64,000 nucleotides of DNA from Apostichopus japonicus (GCF_037975245.1 NC_092565.1:14229499-14293498); one strand, 5' to 3'; counted from the stretch's first letter, positions 37,001 through 48,690 are shown. A program made the numbers and translations. The notes: generated by a model not told the origin, from the sequence alone.

Positions 37001-38832
37001 TATTTGAATTTGATAACATGCTTCATTTTGCTCCTGAACCAGAGAAGAATGAGATTCATTTAAGTGTCCCAAGATGAGCATCGGATATTGTCAAGGAGCA
37101 GTTTGGTCTCGACAGTTCAGCTTTTATTTCATCTTTCACATATCAAATAACAAGCAGAGTAGGTATAGTACAGTATCAAGATGAAAGGAAGTGAACTAAA
37201 AGACCCCCACCCCCCCATGTAGGCTTCACAAATAGATCACTACATGAATGAACAAGATAGAGGAAATAAAATAATCCCCCCCCAAAGAAGGACTTACCCT
37301 CTCTTCTGCAAGGAAGGAGGGTGGGGGAAATTGTTACAATTATTACATACAGGAGTGGGTATGTAATGGATATTGCTGTCCACAGTGAAAGTTTGTAGCC
37401 GATTCATTGAGTCACAACACTGAAGGATGAAGCAACTGCCGTGAAATAGGAAGATTGCATTATGAGGTCGAATTAAAAAAATCAAAATGTATCTGTTGTG
37501 TCGTGCATCGTTGATACTTGTAGTGTGAAGTTCAATTCTTTTTAGGAGTGGAGATGTTTACAATTCCATTTTTTTATTCTTTCGGCAGCTTATGAGACCA
37601 GCCGGGTGGGTGGATTTGTTGATTGCCTTTGAAGCTCGTAAAAGAAACGCAAACCCCTGGAAAGCAAACTACTTGAATGTCTCCCTCCCATTCTCGTTCA
37701 TCGACTATTACAAGAAGTTTACCAATGGCAATTTAACAGTGGAACAGACCTTGCTGGAGTACAACAGTGAAGATGTGAAGTGGAGTGGTCAGGGTAAGAA
37801 GTGATCAAAGTTCATCTGTTTAATAGCCTTCAATCTTTATTTATATGTATTTAAACTTTTTTAATATTATGATGCAAAAGTGGGTTTAATACACTATTTT
37901 GGTTACAGAAGTTCACTGGACTATTTTTTTCTACCTATGAAATTCATTTTTGTGAAGGAGTGGTGTATTACAACAGAGAAAATATAAACTGATGGCAAAT
38001 TTGCATCAAACGTGCTGTATACTAGGCTATAAAGAGAAGTTAATTGAAAGTAAACTTTTTGTTCTATTTCTTAGGGAATTATGAATTTTTATTTTGTTGC
38101 CTTTTGCCTCTTTCAGCTCCAGGTATGCTAAGATTTTCACCAAAGGGCATGTTGAAACTATTCTCACCCACGACCGATCAACTTTTGGAGAAGGTAGATG
38201 AAGTCCTGGCCAAACCGGAACTGAAAGGAATATCCCATCTGTTTTTGGCCGGCGGATTCGCAGAATCACCGTTACTCCAGAACAAAATCCGGGACAAGTA
38301 CAAGGACTTTCTCAAGGTTGTCATTCCCCAAGAGGTCGGGTTAGCGACCATGAAGGGAGCTGTCATGTTCGGCCAAAATCCGTGGGCCGTGAGCGCCAGA
38401 AGAACGAGGCTCATGTACGGCGTCGGCGCCCTCAACAAGTTTAACTCCAAGATCCATCCGGAAGAGAAAAAGATCGTCAAGGACGGCGTGGAATGGTGTC
38501 GTGACGTTTTTGACGTCTTCGTGCATGCGGATCAGTCCATCTCAGCCGGAGAGAAGGTGACACGGAGTTACGCACCGGCGAGCGCAGAGCAAGAAGCGAT
38601 CAAGATCAACATCTACTGTTCCGAGAACGAGGACGCTCGTTTCATCACGGACGATCAAGTCCGTCAATGCGGCACCCTCACCATCGATCTCAGGAGTCAG
38701 AATAAACCAGCAACAAGGAGACGAGAGTTACAGCTCTCGATGCACTTCGGCGAAACAGAGATGAGAGTCGATGCCCTAGACGTGACGACCGGCAAGAAAG
38801 TTGAAGCAAGAGTTGATTTCTTGAACAATTAA
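27665..38832 (+). CDS. HSPA12: HSPA12-type heat shock 70 kDa protein (six exons)
   Basis: Joining 27665-28098, 34680-34907, 35389-35587, 36786-36979, 37589-37793 and 38117-38832 gives a continuous frame of about 658 residues to a TAA stop. All junctions are GT-AG and phases match (0, 0, 1, 0, 1). The human HSPA12A protein is about 675 residues, so the length is normal. Visible Hsp70 nucleotide-binding signatures: phosphate 1 [17 protein letters not shown], the [11 protein letters not shown] segment, phosphate 2 [16 protein letters not shown], and the adenosine motif [14 protein letters not shown]. The end [18 protein letters not shown] is typical of the family. HSPA12 proteins are divergent Hsp70 relatives with an atypical ATPase domain and no classic EEVD tail (established); none is seen here. 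Exon 1 needs one base from an upstream exon; the giant exon (out-phase 1) fits exactly. An in-frame ATG at 27772 could start a short form. Confidence 0.95.
32525..32605 (+). mobile_element. Possible tRNA-derived SINE head
   Basis: GGTAGGTAGAGCCAAGGGC resembles an A box region and ACTGGTTCGATTCTC matches a B box, spaced as in a tRNA-type promoter. No second copy with the same body was found in the window, so it is only a likely fragment. Confidence 0.4.
33627..33650. repeat. (TA)n microsatellite
   Basis: A run of about eleven TA dinucleotides within the second HSPA12 intron. Confidence 0.85.
34680..34907 (+). CDS. HSPA12: HSPA12 exon 2 of the conserved part
   Basis: 228 bp, phase 0 to 0 (76 codons), flanked by TTTTGACAG and AAG/GTACAA. 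Encodes [15 protein letters not shown] and [19 protein letters not shown], closely matching the HSPA12 family segment around [19 protein letters not shown] (recalled from the human protein). A family A repeat starts only about 15-20 bp after the donor, and a frame runs through into it without meaning. Confidence 0.95.
34920..35190. repeat. Dispersed repeat family A, copy in HSPA12 intron
   Basis: Shares GACAACCAAAATCAGCT, ATCAAATTCAGAGTGCATT, TTGGTATCGCCTC and GAGATACTGAAAT with 1525-1740. The copy begins almost at the exon boundary. Diverged, with no coding capacity of its own. Confidence 0.6.
35389..35587 (+). CDS. HSPA12: HSPA12 exon 3 of the conserved part
   Basis: Acceptor TTCTCATTTTAG, donor CAAG/GTAAGG, 199 bp, phase 0 to 1. 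Encodes [20 protein letters not shown] and ASIF, the connecting segment of the ATPase domain. The following [18 protein letters not shown] to IEDVKQ part corresponds to the variable insert of HSPA12 and is shorter than in the human protein as I recall it. Confidence 0.94.
35588..36785 (+). other. HSPA12 intron with a SINE
   Basis: Holds a tRNA-derived SINE at about 35671-35943 and otherwise AT-rich sequence without visible exons. Bounded by GTAAGG and TTGTTATTAG. Confidence 0.6.
35671..35943 (+). mobile_element. tRNA-derived SINE, copy 3, best preserved
   Basis: GTTAGCTCAGTGGTTAACGC (A box) and CCGGTTCGAGTCACTCC (B box) are intact. The body TTGACAATTAACAATTCATA, AATATGAATGTAAGAGACTG, ACTTCGGTCAGCTTGCGGC and GAGTTCCTGCTGCAGAAGG matches the two copies at 24.9-25.5 kb, and the element ends in TACAGTACATACATACATAC. 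Same strand as the host gene. Confidence 0.85.
36786..36979 (+). CDS. HSPA12: HSPA12 exon with phosphate-2 motif
   Basis: Acceptor CCTTGTTATTAG, donor AAG/GTCAGT, 194 bp, phase 1 to 0. Encodes [18 protein letters not shown], the GGGT phosphate-2 loop of the actin/Hsp70 fold, then [20 protein letters not shown] and [10 protein letters not shown], in agreement with the HSPA12 family. Confidence 0.96.
36980..37588 (+). other. Short HSPA12 intron
   Basis: Bounded by GTCAGT and CTTTCGGCAG. Contains two C-rich runs (about 37204-37217 and 37275-37283). No other structure seen. Confidence 0.6.
37589..37793 (+). CDS. HSPA12: HSPA12 exon 5 of the conserved part
   Basis: Acceptor TTCTTTCGGCAG, donor CAGG/GTAAGA, 205 bp, phase 0 to 1. 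Encodes [17 protein letters not shown] and [13 protein letters not shown], strongly matching the human PAAWVDLMIAFESRKR and [12 protein letters not shown] segments as recalled. Confidence 0.95.
37794..38116 (+). other. Last HSPA12 intron
   Basis: Bounded by GTAAGA and TTTTGCCTCTTTCAG. AT-rich with no notable content. A frame runs through it from 38044 only because no stop intervenes before the last exon. Confidence 0.6.
38117..38832 (+). CDS. HSPA12: HSPA12 terminal coding exon
   Basis: 716 bp, entered in phase 1 and ending in TAA. Contains the adenosine-binding motif [38 protein letters not shown]-like [11 protein letters not shown], the [20 protein letters not shown] segment, and the C-terminal [32 protein letters not shown]. 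Codon third positions are notably G/C-rich (38330-38760), unlike the AT-rich giant exon upstream. Confidence 0.96.
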
Positions 38833-41800
38833 TGAAGTGTTTTTTCCCCTTCTCGATGTAAGAGATGAATTCTTCCTATTCTCTACAGGTAGTACAAGTT
38901 TGTCATAGTTGCCAGGCAACCATAATCAGAGCATGCCACTGTAGGCATTTTTTGTTGTTGTTGGGCTGTTTGGAAAGTGGTATGTGCCTCTCTTTTTCAT
39001 GAAATTTTGATATTCACGGAGGGAGAACCTCTGAAACTCTGAGAGACAAGAACAGAAATTCTTATGAGATATCCTGGTTCAATACAGGAAAATTAGAGCG
39101 AAACATGATTCATTTTAGCATTCATAGGTGTCATTTGATGCTTTTAACTAATGGCAGCCAGTGGAAGATTGGTAACATAGGTCACAGTTCTGAATTGTGA
39201 CCTATTCATTGTTAGCCTTTGTTTATTACACTGTTTTTTTCAGCATTACTAATTTGGAAGATTTTAGCGTTCCTCTTTGTATTCAATTGTATTTACTACT
39301 CTCACGTTTGGGAATTTATCTAACTTCAGCACCGTATCTTGGTTTTTAGCTCATTTATTCACGAGTCATATGAATTCATCCTTTCTCATAACATTTTAAC
39401 AACCATAAAGATAAAATTTGTTTAATTGTCTTAAACCCAATTCACTTGCAAACCCGGTTTCTTAACTTTTTTTCCTCCATATATAGAGATTGTTTAGTCA
39501 TTGTAATGTATCTAGTTATGAGTAGAAAGAATAGAAACATTACCAAACAAAGCAGTGGACCATTTTAAAATGCCAACAAGAAAAAGTAAGTCCATTTTTT
39601 GTTCTTGCATGATTAGTACACTTTTACAACTTGCCAAAATGGACCAAAAATTGACTGCCGTGAAGAGGAATACCACTTTCTATCCTGTTTTAGTACTATA
39701 CCTTGTTTTAGCTTTTATATAAGTGTACAGGTAAACTGGTTGTGGGAAAAGGAATTGTGTAATCTAGTGTTTAAAGTGAAGCTTTGTAAATTTGATGAAG
39801 TATGAACGGGGATGTTTGTTGACGTTCCAAGGATTTGTGATTTGTGAGGTAACCAGTTTCTTTAACAGACAGGGTGAGTGTCATTCTACCTCATCGTAGT
39901 CGTCATTTTTAAAAGAAGTTTTTTTTTTAAAGGGTACTTGACTACGTTCCTAAGATATTTCTTTTCTGATGGTTGTGTTTATATCTCCAGGGACCAAGTT
40001 GTTATATTTTTTTCTTTTATTCAGGTACTTATGAACAGTCAAATGTTTTTCATTGTCATTGTTTGTACGATCTGAGTGGATTATTTTTACATATTTTTAT
40101 GCCTCTTTCTAAAAGTCAAAAATTTGACCCAGGTGATCCAGATGTAAGTATGCCTAAAGAATGTTCTATGATGATTGATAACATCCCAGAAAGAGGGTGC
40201 ATGTCTAGACCCACAGCAGTAAGAATTTTATTCCTGGCTGAGGGTTGTTATTTTTTGGTGAATTTTTTTTGGGCAAAATATCCATGCCAACAATTGAATG
40301 GGTTAGATGATGGAATTTGTATACTGAGCAATGGATTTATACTTGCACAACTGTATGAAATTTACCACAAATGGTTGCCTAACAGTTGATGATATTTGAC
40401 TTTCCAGGAGTGGAGATATAAAGCTATACAGATGAGCAAGTGGGGCTTGCCAGCCATGTCCCAATATTAAAAGAGGGCTCTGTCCAATAAGTCCTATCTA
40501 GGTCCACAAAACTTGGCAAGCTGCAGTCTATGAATGCAGCTCATAATGGTACCACGATATGATCACTAGTATATCGTACAATTTTATTCGTAAATATTGG
40601 GCAAGAGATATTTCAAACATATTTTTTTGAAGTTTCAAGTCAAGTTTACTGTAGGTACTGATCGATCCTTGTGTTGGCTAAAGCATGTTTCTGGTTTGGC
40701 CAGACTACACAAGTTGAACCGTTAACTTAGTCAATCGTACAGCGAGTCAGTATACAAGATGTAACCGCAGTTTGTGAGCACTCTCACACGATCCTGTTTA
40801 ATACTTTGTTTTAGAGATTGTTAAGCAGTACACATCATGCACGTAAGGACCAATGTGGCAGCGCCCTCAGTTGAAACACCAGAGAGCAGCATTGAATCAA
40901 TGCCTCATTGAACGAGTGAAGTGGGTGATAATTGATTAAATGATCGATTGATTACTTAAATAATCTATTGATCGCCTACATCACATCAATATGATCCTCT
41001 TCAATTGGCCACAGTTTCTGATTTGTCATTACTTCTTCTTGGAAGCTTTGGGTAGCCAGCAGAATATATTTCCTGTATGATAAATACAGTAGCTAACATT
41101 TATTATTTTTACGTTTGTTTAATAAGGTTATTTTCAAAATTCATTTTGGCTTCATAGGTTGGCAATTAATCATAGCTGTCATGCACAATATTCCTATGTT
41201 ACAAAAACTTGAATATGCTATAAAACCATTTGTATAAATTGTACATAGATAATACAGTGTATTCTGTCATAGAGGTTATATATCTGTCGTTTCTATTAAG
41301 CCCCAACAATTAGACCATAAAGTGCTATTAAAAGGCTGGTAAAATTTATTGCCATAATTTTATTCCAAAATTTAAATTGATTGCAGAAAAAAAAATACCT
41401 TTGTACGACCTATACTTTTGAATCCGTCCAATACAATAGCCATTCAAATCTTGGCGAGGCAACTTTCTAGACTTGCACTAGCTGACATTTCGAATGCTGC
41501 CATATTTTAGCGCACACTTGTTATTTGTTACCAGTTAATATAGTAGACAAAATGTGTATTAATGAGCACAAAAATACTGTTATTAAGTGATCAGGGAGCA
41601 TTGTGTGCCTTACCACTGTCCGGCTGCATTTATGAATATTCATATCTTTACATATACCATACATATACATATATATATATACATATACATACACATACAT
41701 ACATACATACATACATACATACATACATACATACATACATACATACATACATACATACATACATACATACATACATACATACATACAAATATACATACAT

Positions 41801-44800
41801 GCTAGATTTGAACCTTCTCTACTTTTAATGGCCACAATTTATTATTTTGTGTATTCCTTTTTTATCTTCATTTTTTGTGGATCATCCAGATACCCAAGTG
41901 GATTTTACAACCTGTTGTTAAACCGTATTTTAATTTTCAACACTTCTCTGTACATAAACTTCCTATATTTATTAACCTGCATTTTGGACCACATAAAACA
42001 GAATAGATTTCTAGTAAATGTTTGCCTTCTTTTATTATGTATGATATTTCAATATTTATGTTATGTGTACAAAATATTCCAACATTTTTTCCCCCTCTTT
42101 TGTGTTTTTAGTATCTAACTTGTAAAAAAAAAATAAGAATGTGAAAAAATCAAATAATTCAATGGGAACTAAGATGTTTGGCAACTCACAAAAAGTTTTA
42201 CCAACATAACCTGTCCACAAGTACTCGGTGTATTAAACATTTTTTCCAGAGTTTTGTTCCGTCTGTTTGTGAGTAATACATGTAAGGGTACGTTTTGGAT
42301 TGACTCTATAATTCTTTTGTATCAAACACATTTATTAAGAAGCTGTAAACCTAGTGTCTGTTGGTTCTGAACGTTGTAAAACCTAGCATGTGTTCTATTG
42401 TATTATATATTCGTTCTTTTCAAATACATCAATTTTTTAAAGTTTTATCACCCATCTGTATGGGTAAACTGCCTTACATGTGTCACTTTCACTAATTTGA
42501 AGAAAAGAGGGGGGGGGGGGGGAGGGGAAATATATTGGCCATAGCAAGTCCTCTGTTTCCCAAGCTAATCCTGATATATTTTTTTAAATGGCTTGGAACC
42601 TTTTACATTGCCTACATGCTCATCATTTGATTCTATTGATGTTGACTTAACTATGTGCAAAGAATAATAACAACCATTCATTGCTGCGCCAAGTATATCG
42701 CTAAATACAAATCCTTTTCACATTAAGCTGGAATATACAAGAGTTATCAGATACAGGTCAGGTCCCAGGGTGTTTTATTATATCTCTGGGCTGCCTTTTT
42801 GAAGTACTGTATATTATGAACATATGCAATATATTATTCTTTATCCCGTAGTGTCCTCGGCCCCTCATTAACCCTGGGCCTTGCTGCTGTATCCCCCTCA
42901 CACACCCCCCCTCCCATTCTTGTCAGGGCTGGGAATATATCATTGAAACTTGACATAATATGCTATGTGTGTTTAAGAAGAAGAAACAAAACACTACAGA
43001 GGAAATTATACAAAAAAAGGAAGAAATATGCCAATATATTTTGATCTGAAGATTGCACTTCTGTTACAATTTTGATTAATTAATATTAACATGTGCAAGG
43101 GAGTTATTGATATAGTATCCTTACAAATTCTTCAAAATATAGAAGTCTTTAAACAAGGTTTATGATGTATTTCCTGCATATATTTTAATTGAGCCAAGTC
43201 AGTAGTGAGATTGGCATTCGTTTTACATCTTACATATACATTTTATTCCAAATACGAGAGAAAAAACAAACAAAAAATACACCAAAAAACAGTAGAAATA
43301 CATTGCGGAATATTAAGCAATTTTATTGGCATAAATTAATCACACAACAGTATATACATATACAGCAATCCCATTGTACTTGATATTTACAAACTGCATT
43401 ATTATTCTTTTCTATTTATCTGTTGGACTTTTATATAAAAACTTTTTGTGGAAGTACATCTCAATTTCAAGTCTCCAATTATACTTTTATTAGTAGAATG
43501 ATACTTAGATCTTAGCTATATTAGCCATACTTGTATTAAAGTTAATATATATCAAAGAAAGAAAAAATCACTTTTCTCTCATCAGCTGCAAACTGAAATT
43601 GTTCAGACAGATATTTCTTTTGTTTGTTTATGTACATTGTAAAGTGCAAGACAATGCCAGATCTGAGATTTCTGAGAAGAAGGGGGTGCCTGGGGGGGGG
43701 GGGGGGGGACGAGTATTGGTAAAACCCGAAATTACTACCGAAGTAGCTGTGCAGAAGAAAACTGTCAATAAGAAATTAGGAAAAGTTTACTGGTTAATTA
43801 ATCGCTAAACTTTTCCATCATGTACTTTGTTTTGAGCAAAATAATGTTTACACTGATGTATTGTGTCCACAAGAAATTTTGGAAGAGGGGCCTTCCCCCT
43901 GGTTCCCCACCTCGCTGTGGATATGCCCCTGTGAGAGTTCAAATCTAGGAGGGGGGGTCCTGTGACTGCTGTGTGGAGTATTTGAATTGCTGTAAGGTTA
44001 GTTCTATGGGATCTGAAACCAGCTTGGAATCAAATCTGGCATCATTAAATGTTTTCTCATAATATTCATTTCTTTTTTAATTGATTTTTTTTTTACAGTA
44101 GCATTCATGTATTGTTTTATTTTGTACGTTTTATATTTCTTGTATTAAAACAATATATTATCTTTTTAAATGAAAGAAAGAAGGAAAAAACCTGTAATTA
44201 TCAACAGTAGCCAGTGTTATTATATTTTACCTATTTGAAATATTTACACAAATGTTAAACATTTTACTGATTCATGGTTAATGGTTTCACTAATATTTTG
44301 TATTGTAGTCTTCCCTGAAATTGAGAAAGAACCACCAATGTTACTATATATGTTATGTTCAGGTATGCCAATTATACAGTATATTCAAAAAAATATATAT
44401 GAATGAGTCTGTCTTGGTCATCTTTGATGTTTAACCATCATCTCTGTTACAGTACAGACAGGACTACTTTCAACATGAAATTGTGGCACCTTGCGGTGTT
44501 TTGCTAAAATTACAAAACTATGGAGGGGCACATGCACCAACAACTCAAGGTGGGGTAAAATACATATGTCCTGATGTTTCTGTACACACCTGCTCAGATG
44601 GGGGAGAGTGGAGAGTGCATGGGAGGAGGCACACTAGATTGTAAGTGGGATGGGGGACCACAGCCTGGCTACTCTTCCCTATATGTAACACTTTCACAAG
44701 GTTCACACTGGTAGGAGTAGTCCATTGTTCCGATATATCGCACTTCCCCCTGTGTGCACAATGGTTATGTCCAATGGTCTATCTTCAACTTCCTCACAGG

Positions 44801-44968
44801 AAACAATCCGACTACCGCTCCCTGCCCCCCCCCCCCCCAAAGAAAAGATGTCAACTGGTACATTCTGCAACACTTTTAGATCACAAATTTTGTGACAGGT
44901 TGAAAGGTGGGTGTTCATCCCCTCTGGATACATCCAGACATCACATACCCCAGGATACCTCATCAGAT
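38833..44968 (+). other. HSPA12 3' flank / likely 3' UTR and intergenic DNA
   Basis: AT-rich, without an exon I can support. I did not find a poly(A) signal close after the stop that I would trust, so the 3' UTR may be long. A 138-codon open stretch at 39973-40389 has no recognisable features. Other contents: (CATA)n at about 41640-41800, G-runs at about 42509-42522 and 43691-43710, C-run near 44824-44839. Confidence 0.45.
41640..41800. repeat. (CATA)n microsatellite
   Basis: About 25 pure CATA units preceded by mixed TATACATA. It generates false frames on both strands (His/Thr/Tyr/Ile repeats on +, Met/Tyr/Val/Cys repeats on -). No SINE body like those at 24.9 and 35.7 kb precedes it. Confidence 0.95.
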
Positions 44969-44977
44969 ATTATAAAA
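44969..44977. repeat. Left target-site duplication (9 bp)
   Basis: ATTATAAAA directly before the inverted-repeat element starting at 44978. The identical 9 bp follow the element at 45777-45785. Confidence 0.7.
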
Positions 44978-45776
44978 CGTTGTGGCTATTCGCACGAACG
45001 TAATCGTGCGAACAACATTGACTATTAGCACGCATGTAACTTGACCAATGGGCGCTCGTGGTTGATGTAACCAATGAACTGTCCTGATATGTGCTGGCCG
45101 GGAGGGATGAACAGGACATCGATGGACAATAACACAGCAGTGCATGACAATGGAACAGGAATTTGATAACTATGGGGATTTTCAGGGTTATGTTCAAAGG
45201 ATATGGATACTTTTTCTATTTTTGTAATAAAGGATTCCAAAACCGTCGAAGCAGCAAACAAGCTACTAGATGAATTAAGTTCATCATATTCCTTATGCAT
45301 TTTAAGAAAGTTTTGCAACAAATCTTTTCTGAAATATTCCAACAAAATCTTTAATTATTTCTCTGAATTTTCCCAGAATTGATCACATCTTTGATTTCTC
45401 TCATATTTTACAGATTTGGCTATTGATTTTGAAAAAGATAACCTTTTTTTTGAGAATCAGCAAATTTTCATCGACCAAAATCTTCAGGGGGGCAAGTGGG
45501 GGGGGGGCAAATCGACCGTGCACACCCAACACTGTGGTTGGGGCCATGGTTTACCTTCCCCGCCTACTAAGTGCTTTTCTAATCACTACATTCTAACATG
45601 CCTACTTATACCCACATACACGTTCGTGCGAATAGCAATCCTTATTGGCACGCTTTCGTGTGTAAAGTCACTGTCTATAAGCACGAGCATGTTCGTGCGA
45701 ATATCGATGTTTATTGGTACGTCAACGTAACAATAACGGTTGTTATTGGCACGTGCACGTGCCAATAGACACGACC
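44978..45776. mobile_element. 799 bp non-autonomous DNA transposon (Mutator-like?)
   Basis: The left end CGTTGTGGCTATTCGCACG pairs with the reverse complement of the right end GGTCGTGTCTATTGGCACG (15 of 19 matches). It is bounded by a perfect 9 bp duplication ATTATAAAA. Both ends carry extra palindromic words (TTCGCACGAACG, CGTGCGAA, GCACGTGCACGTGC), and several copies of CACGAACG/CGTGCGAATA lie sub-terminally on the right (about 45618-45640 and 45690-45702). 9 bp duplications are typical of Mutator-like elements (established), but 8 bp (hAT) cannot be excluded. The inside holds no transposase, only a non-coding stretch with a G-run near 45500. Confidence 0.75.
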
Positions 45777-45785
45777 ATTATAAAA
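45777..45785. repeat. Right target-site duplication (9 bp)
   Basis: ATTATAAAA, identical to 44969-44977. Confidence 0.7.
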
Positions 45786-48690
45786 ATGTCATAAATTATG
45801 CTGAAACTGAGATTTTCCATTTCAAACAGCTTACCCTGTTATGAGGTCTGCATTATATTCAAGGAATGTTAATCTGTTGTATGTAGTTAAGTGAACCTTG
45901 GGAATACCGCGTACGAAATTAAGTTTAATTGATTGTGTATACCTTAGGATTGTATTAATACTAAGTGTTACGTAATCGTTACGCCGCGCTGGCTCCTCGG
46001 CTTTGACAGTATTCAATCCGCCCAACAAGAAGGGTGTCTTCTCTATACTACATATGTTGCCTATCTTTTCATTATCTGTCCACGCCGTTCTACTAGGGAG
46101 CTGTTAGAGCAGCAGCTCCCTGGTTCTACTTTGCCGGATTTTACATTGCCGTTCTGTTCAGCACGTGCCTGCCTCCATGTGGTTCTTACTTTATCATACG
46201 CAATGAATACATCTATGCTGACTAATCTCTCTCTCTCTCGCTTGTTGAACTACTTTCCGTCCATCCATTTACCTGGAGCTTCTACTTCATTTGGATGTTC
46301 TCGATTTGGACTTAGGTTGTGAATAAATTTTAATTGGAACCTTCTTTTTCAAATGTTTTCACGAGGAACTTTTTAAATTTTATATATATATTATTGTACT
46401 CAATATGGCAACTCGATCCATATACCATGTATGAAAAGTATCCATGATTTCTACCATGAGAAATCATGTCTTATCGGTTTCAGGCCTCGACAAATATTTT
46501 TAAAAGTACTCGCTATTTGGCGACCGTGACTAAAAATCTACTCGCCAAATTTAACTCGCCACTGACTAGGCCTATGATTGCTGTTTAAGTCTCCATAGTA
46601 CAGATCTACAACATCAATACTTTCTGTGAAGAAAGATGCAATCTGTGCTACGTAATTGCACATTGGAAAATTATGTTTCTGTGCAATATGCAAAAAGTTT
46701 GAACAAAGTAAAACATGACGCAGAATCATAAATAAGCAGCTAGGCCTACTTAAGTGTCTCAAAGAATTAAAAATAGGCCTACAATATCTGTAAAATACCT
46801 ACGAATTAGATAACTTGGCTTCTGTTACATTTGGGCTCCTCTATTTTACTAGGCATATACTAAACAGTAACTAGGTGTGCGCGAATCCTAAGCCTATACA
46901 GTACCCCACTGCTACTTTGAACTGCTGCTCGATTAGAGCGACTGCGTACATTTTCCCAAATATTTATCATGTCTTTTAGCTGCAGATTGATGCGCGAAAA
47001 CATATCGCTATTATTCCATTACACTGCCTAAATCAAAGCGATATTTTACGCAATGAAACACTGAGGCTGTAAGAGCATCTTCCAAATATCCTAGCAGCAA
47101 CAACAGCAAACTTGTCTCAAACTCCTTAAATTGTTCTATAGGCTAGGCCTACTTTGCGAATTATGACTGATACAGTGATAGCCAGGAGGAAAATTGCCTT
47201 AAGAAATAATTAAGCAGATGTTTTGCCATCTTACGTGTAATGGTATTCTGACTCGTTAAGCTTAGTAGATACTTGATAAATGGTATGTAGATCCCTTTGG
47301 TCTGCACATTAATGATTATAAATTGGTGGAGGTCAGCAAAGGTCACTTGAAAACATTCAATAACAGCAAAAAAAAGGGGGGGGGGGTTGGACTTGGATGA
47401 ACTTTATACTTGATAGGTAGGTCCATATTAATGCAAGAACCATGCTGATCACTGGAGGTCAGTATTGGTCAAGACTTCATTATAATGTAAGTAAAGTACG
47501 AGAAAGGGGAAGAGGAGGCCAGAGACATTTCAGTTCAAAGCAGAGCTAAGCTGAAAAGCTTTGAAAGTGTTCTGCTTTCAAAGAAAAAGTTATGGATGCT
47601 ACTGATTGGGTTTTATTTGCTAGAGTCAAGACAAGTAACAGTGTAGAATGGTTATTCATTCATAGTGTCTGTAATCTTACAAATGTCATTTGAAGTGCAA
47701 CATTATCACCACTGTTCAAGTCAGTGAAACTCAATGAAACATTTAATCTGTGGAGGACCTGTATCCGTTTGGATGTGTTAGTTTCATAAGAGATGTATTT
47801 AATAATATCATCAAGAACCACCATGCAATGTTTGCATTTCTGGTTTAGATAGCCCACAGGTTGCTGTATGTTCACTGTGTTTTCCTTGCCAGGGGGGTTG
47901 TGTGTTTTTGACACAATAATATTGATATTATCTGCAAACATTTAATTCTAGGGTCCTTTGAGTTGGATGTGCAACAGGTATGTCTAGAATCATACACAAA
48001 AATGAATCTGTATTGCTGTAACATCATTTGTGTTGTTCAATTTTAGGCACAATGGTTAGTAGATATTTCTTTCAAGTAAATTAGTCCCACCAAAAAAGCC
48101 CCCTTTTGTTCCAAAATGTTCAAAAGTGTACAGTTAACTGTATTAATACTGTTGCTAAGAAATTATTATGCTGTCGTTTGCTTAAAAAGGAGAATGGTAG
48201 TTCACTGTCTGTTCTTTACTTGGTTGTCTACTTTAAGTATATATATTGGTTGGGACAACTTGATTTGGGACAGGTAGTTCAAGGATGTTAACTAGGGTGA
48301 AGAAAAAAAATCCTCCCATCAACCGATTTGGCATGGAAAAGATTAACCTTTGTTATATTATCCATTTACCAGTTAAACATTTGAAGCGAATGTTATTCTT
48401 CTCTAGCAATATTTTTGAAGAAATGGTGTAAGAGTACTAAATGAATTTGTCTTGTTGGTCTAAATAGATGCAATATGAGTGGATGCATTTTTGTAATGTA
48501 ATTTTTCAAAAAAAAAATTGTGTGCTTTTATTTTGTGTTTGTAAAGTTGGGATTGAACCAGGGATCTTAGGTTGCCAAAATTTTTCTGTACCACTAGACC
48601 ATGAGATGGGACACTGAAATTGGAAGCTTTTCAAATACTTAAAGATCCAGTTGTTTGGACTTAGGTTTTTTGCAAAAGTTTCTCTTCACT
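45786..48690. other. Intergenic stretch without a supported gene
   Basis: AT-rich DNA with a (CT)n stretch near 46228 and recurring TAGGCCTA words (46568, 46742, 46775, 47144). A G-run lies at about 47380-47390. A tRNA-like minus-strand fragment at about 48545-48605 has GGATTGAACCAGGGATC (reverse complement of a B box) and CCACTAGACCATGAG (reverse complement of an A box). No conserved coding exon recognised. Confidence 0.45.
48545..48605 (-). mobile_element. tRNA-like SINE fragment (minus strand)
   Basis: Read on the minus strand, CATGGTCTAGTGGTACAG and GATCCCTGGTTCAATCCC stand as A- and B-box-like blocks. It is a fragment only, with no body shared with other copies here. Confidence 0.4.

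Noticed and set aside
39973-40389. 138-codon open frame downstream of HSPA12
   Set aside because: AT-rich, no motif, no start context or splice signals, in the likely 3' UTR; consistent with chance.
41521-41835. Frames of Tyr/Ile/His/Thr or Met/Tyr/Val/Cys repeats
   Set aside because: Translations of a (CATA)n microsatellite on both strands.
44645-45028. 127-codon open frame reaching into the 799 bp transposon
   Set aside because: Crosses the element border and a C-run and has no domain.
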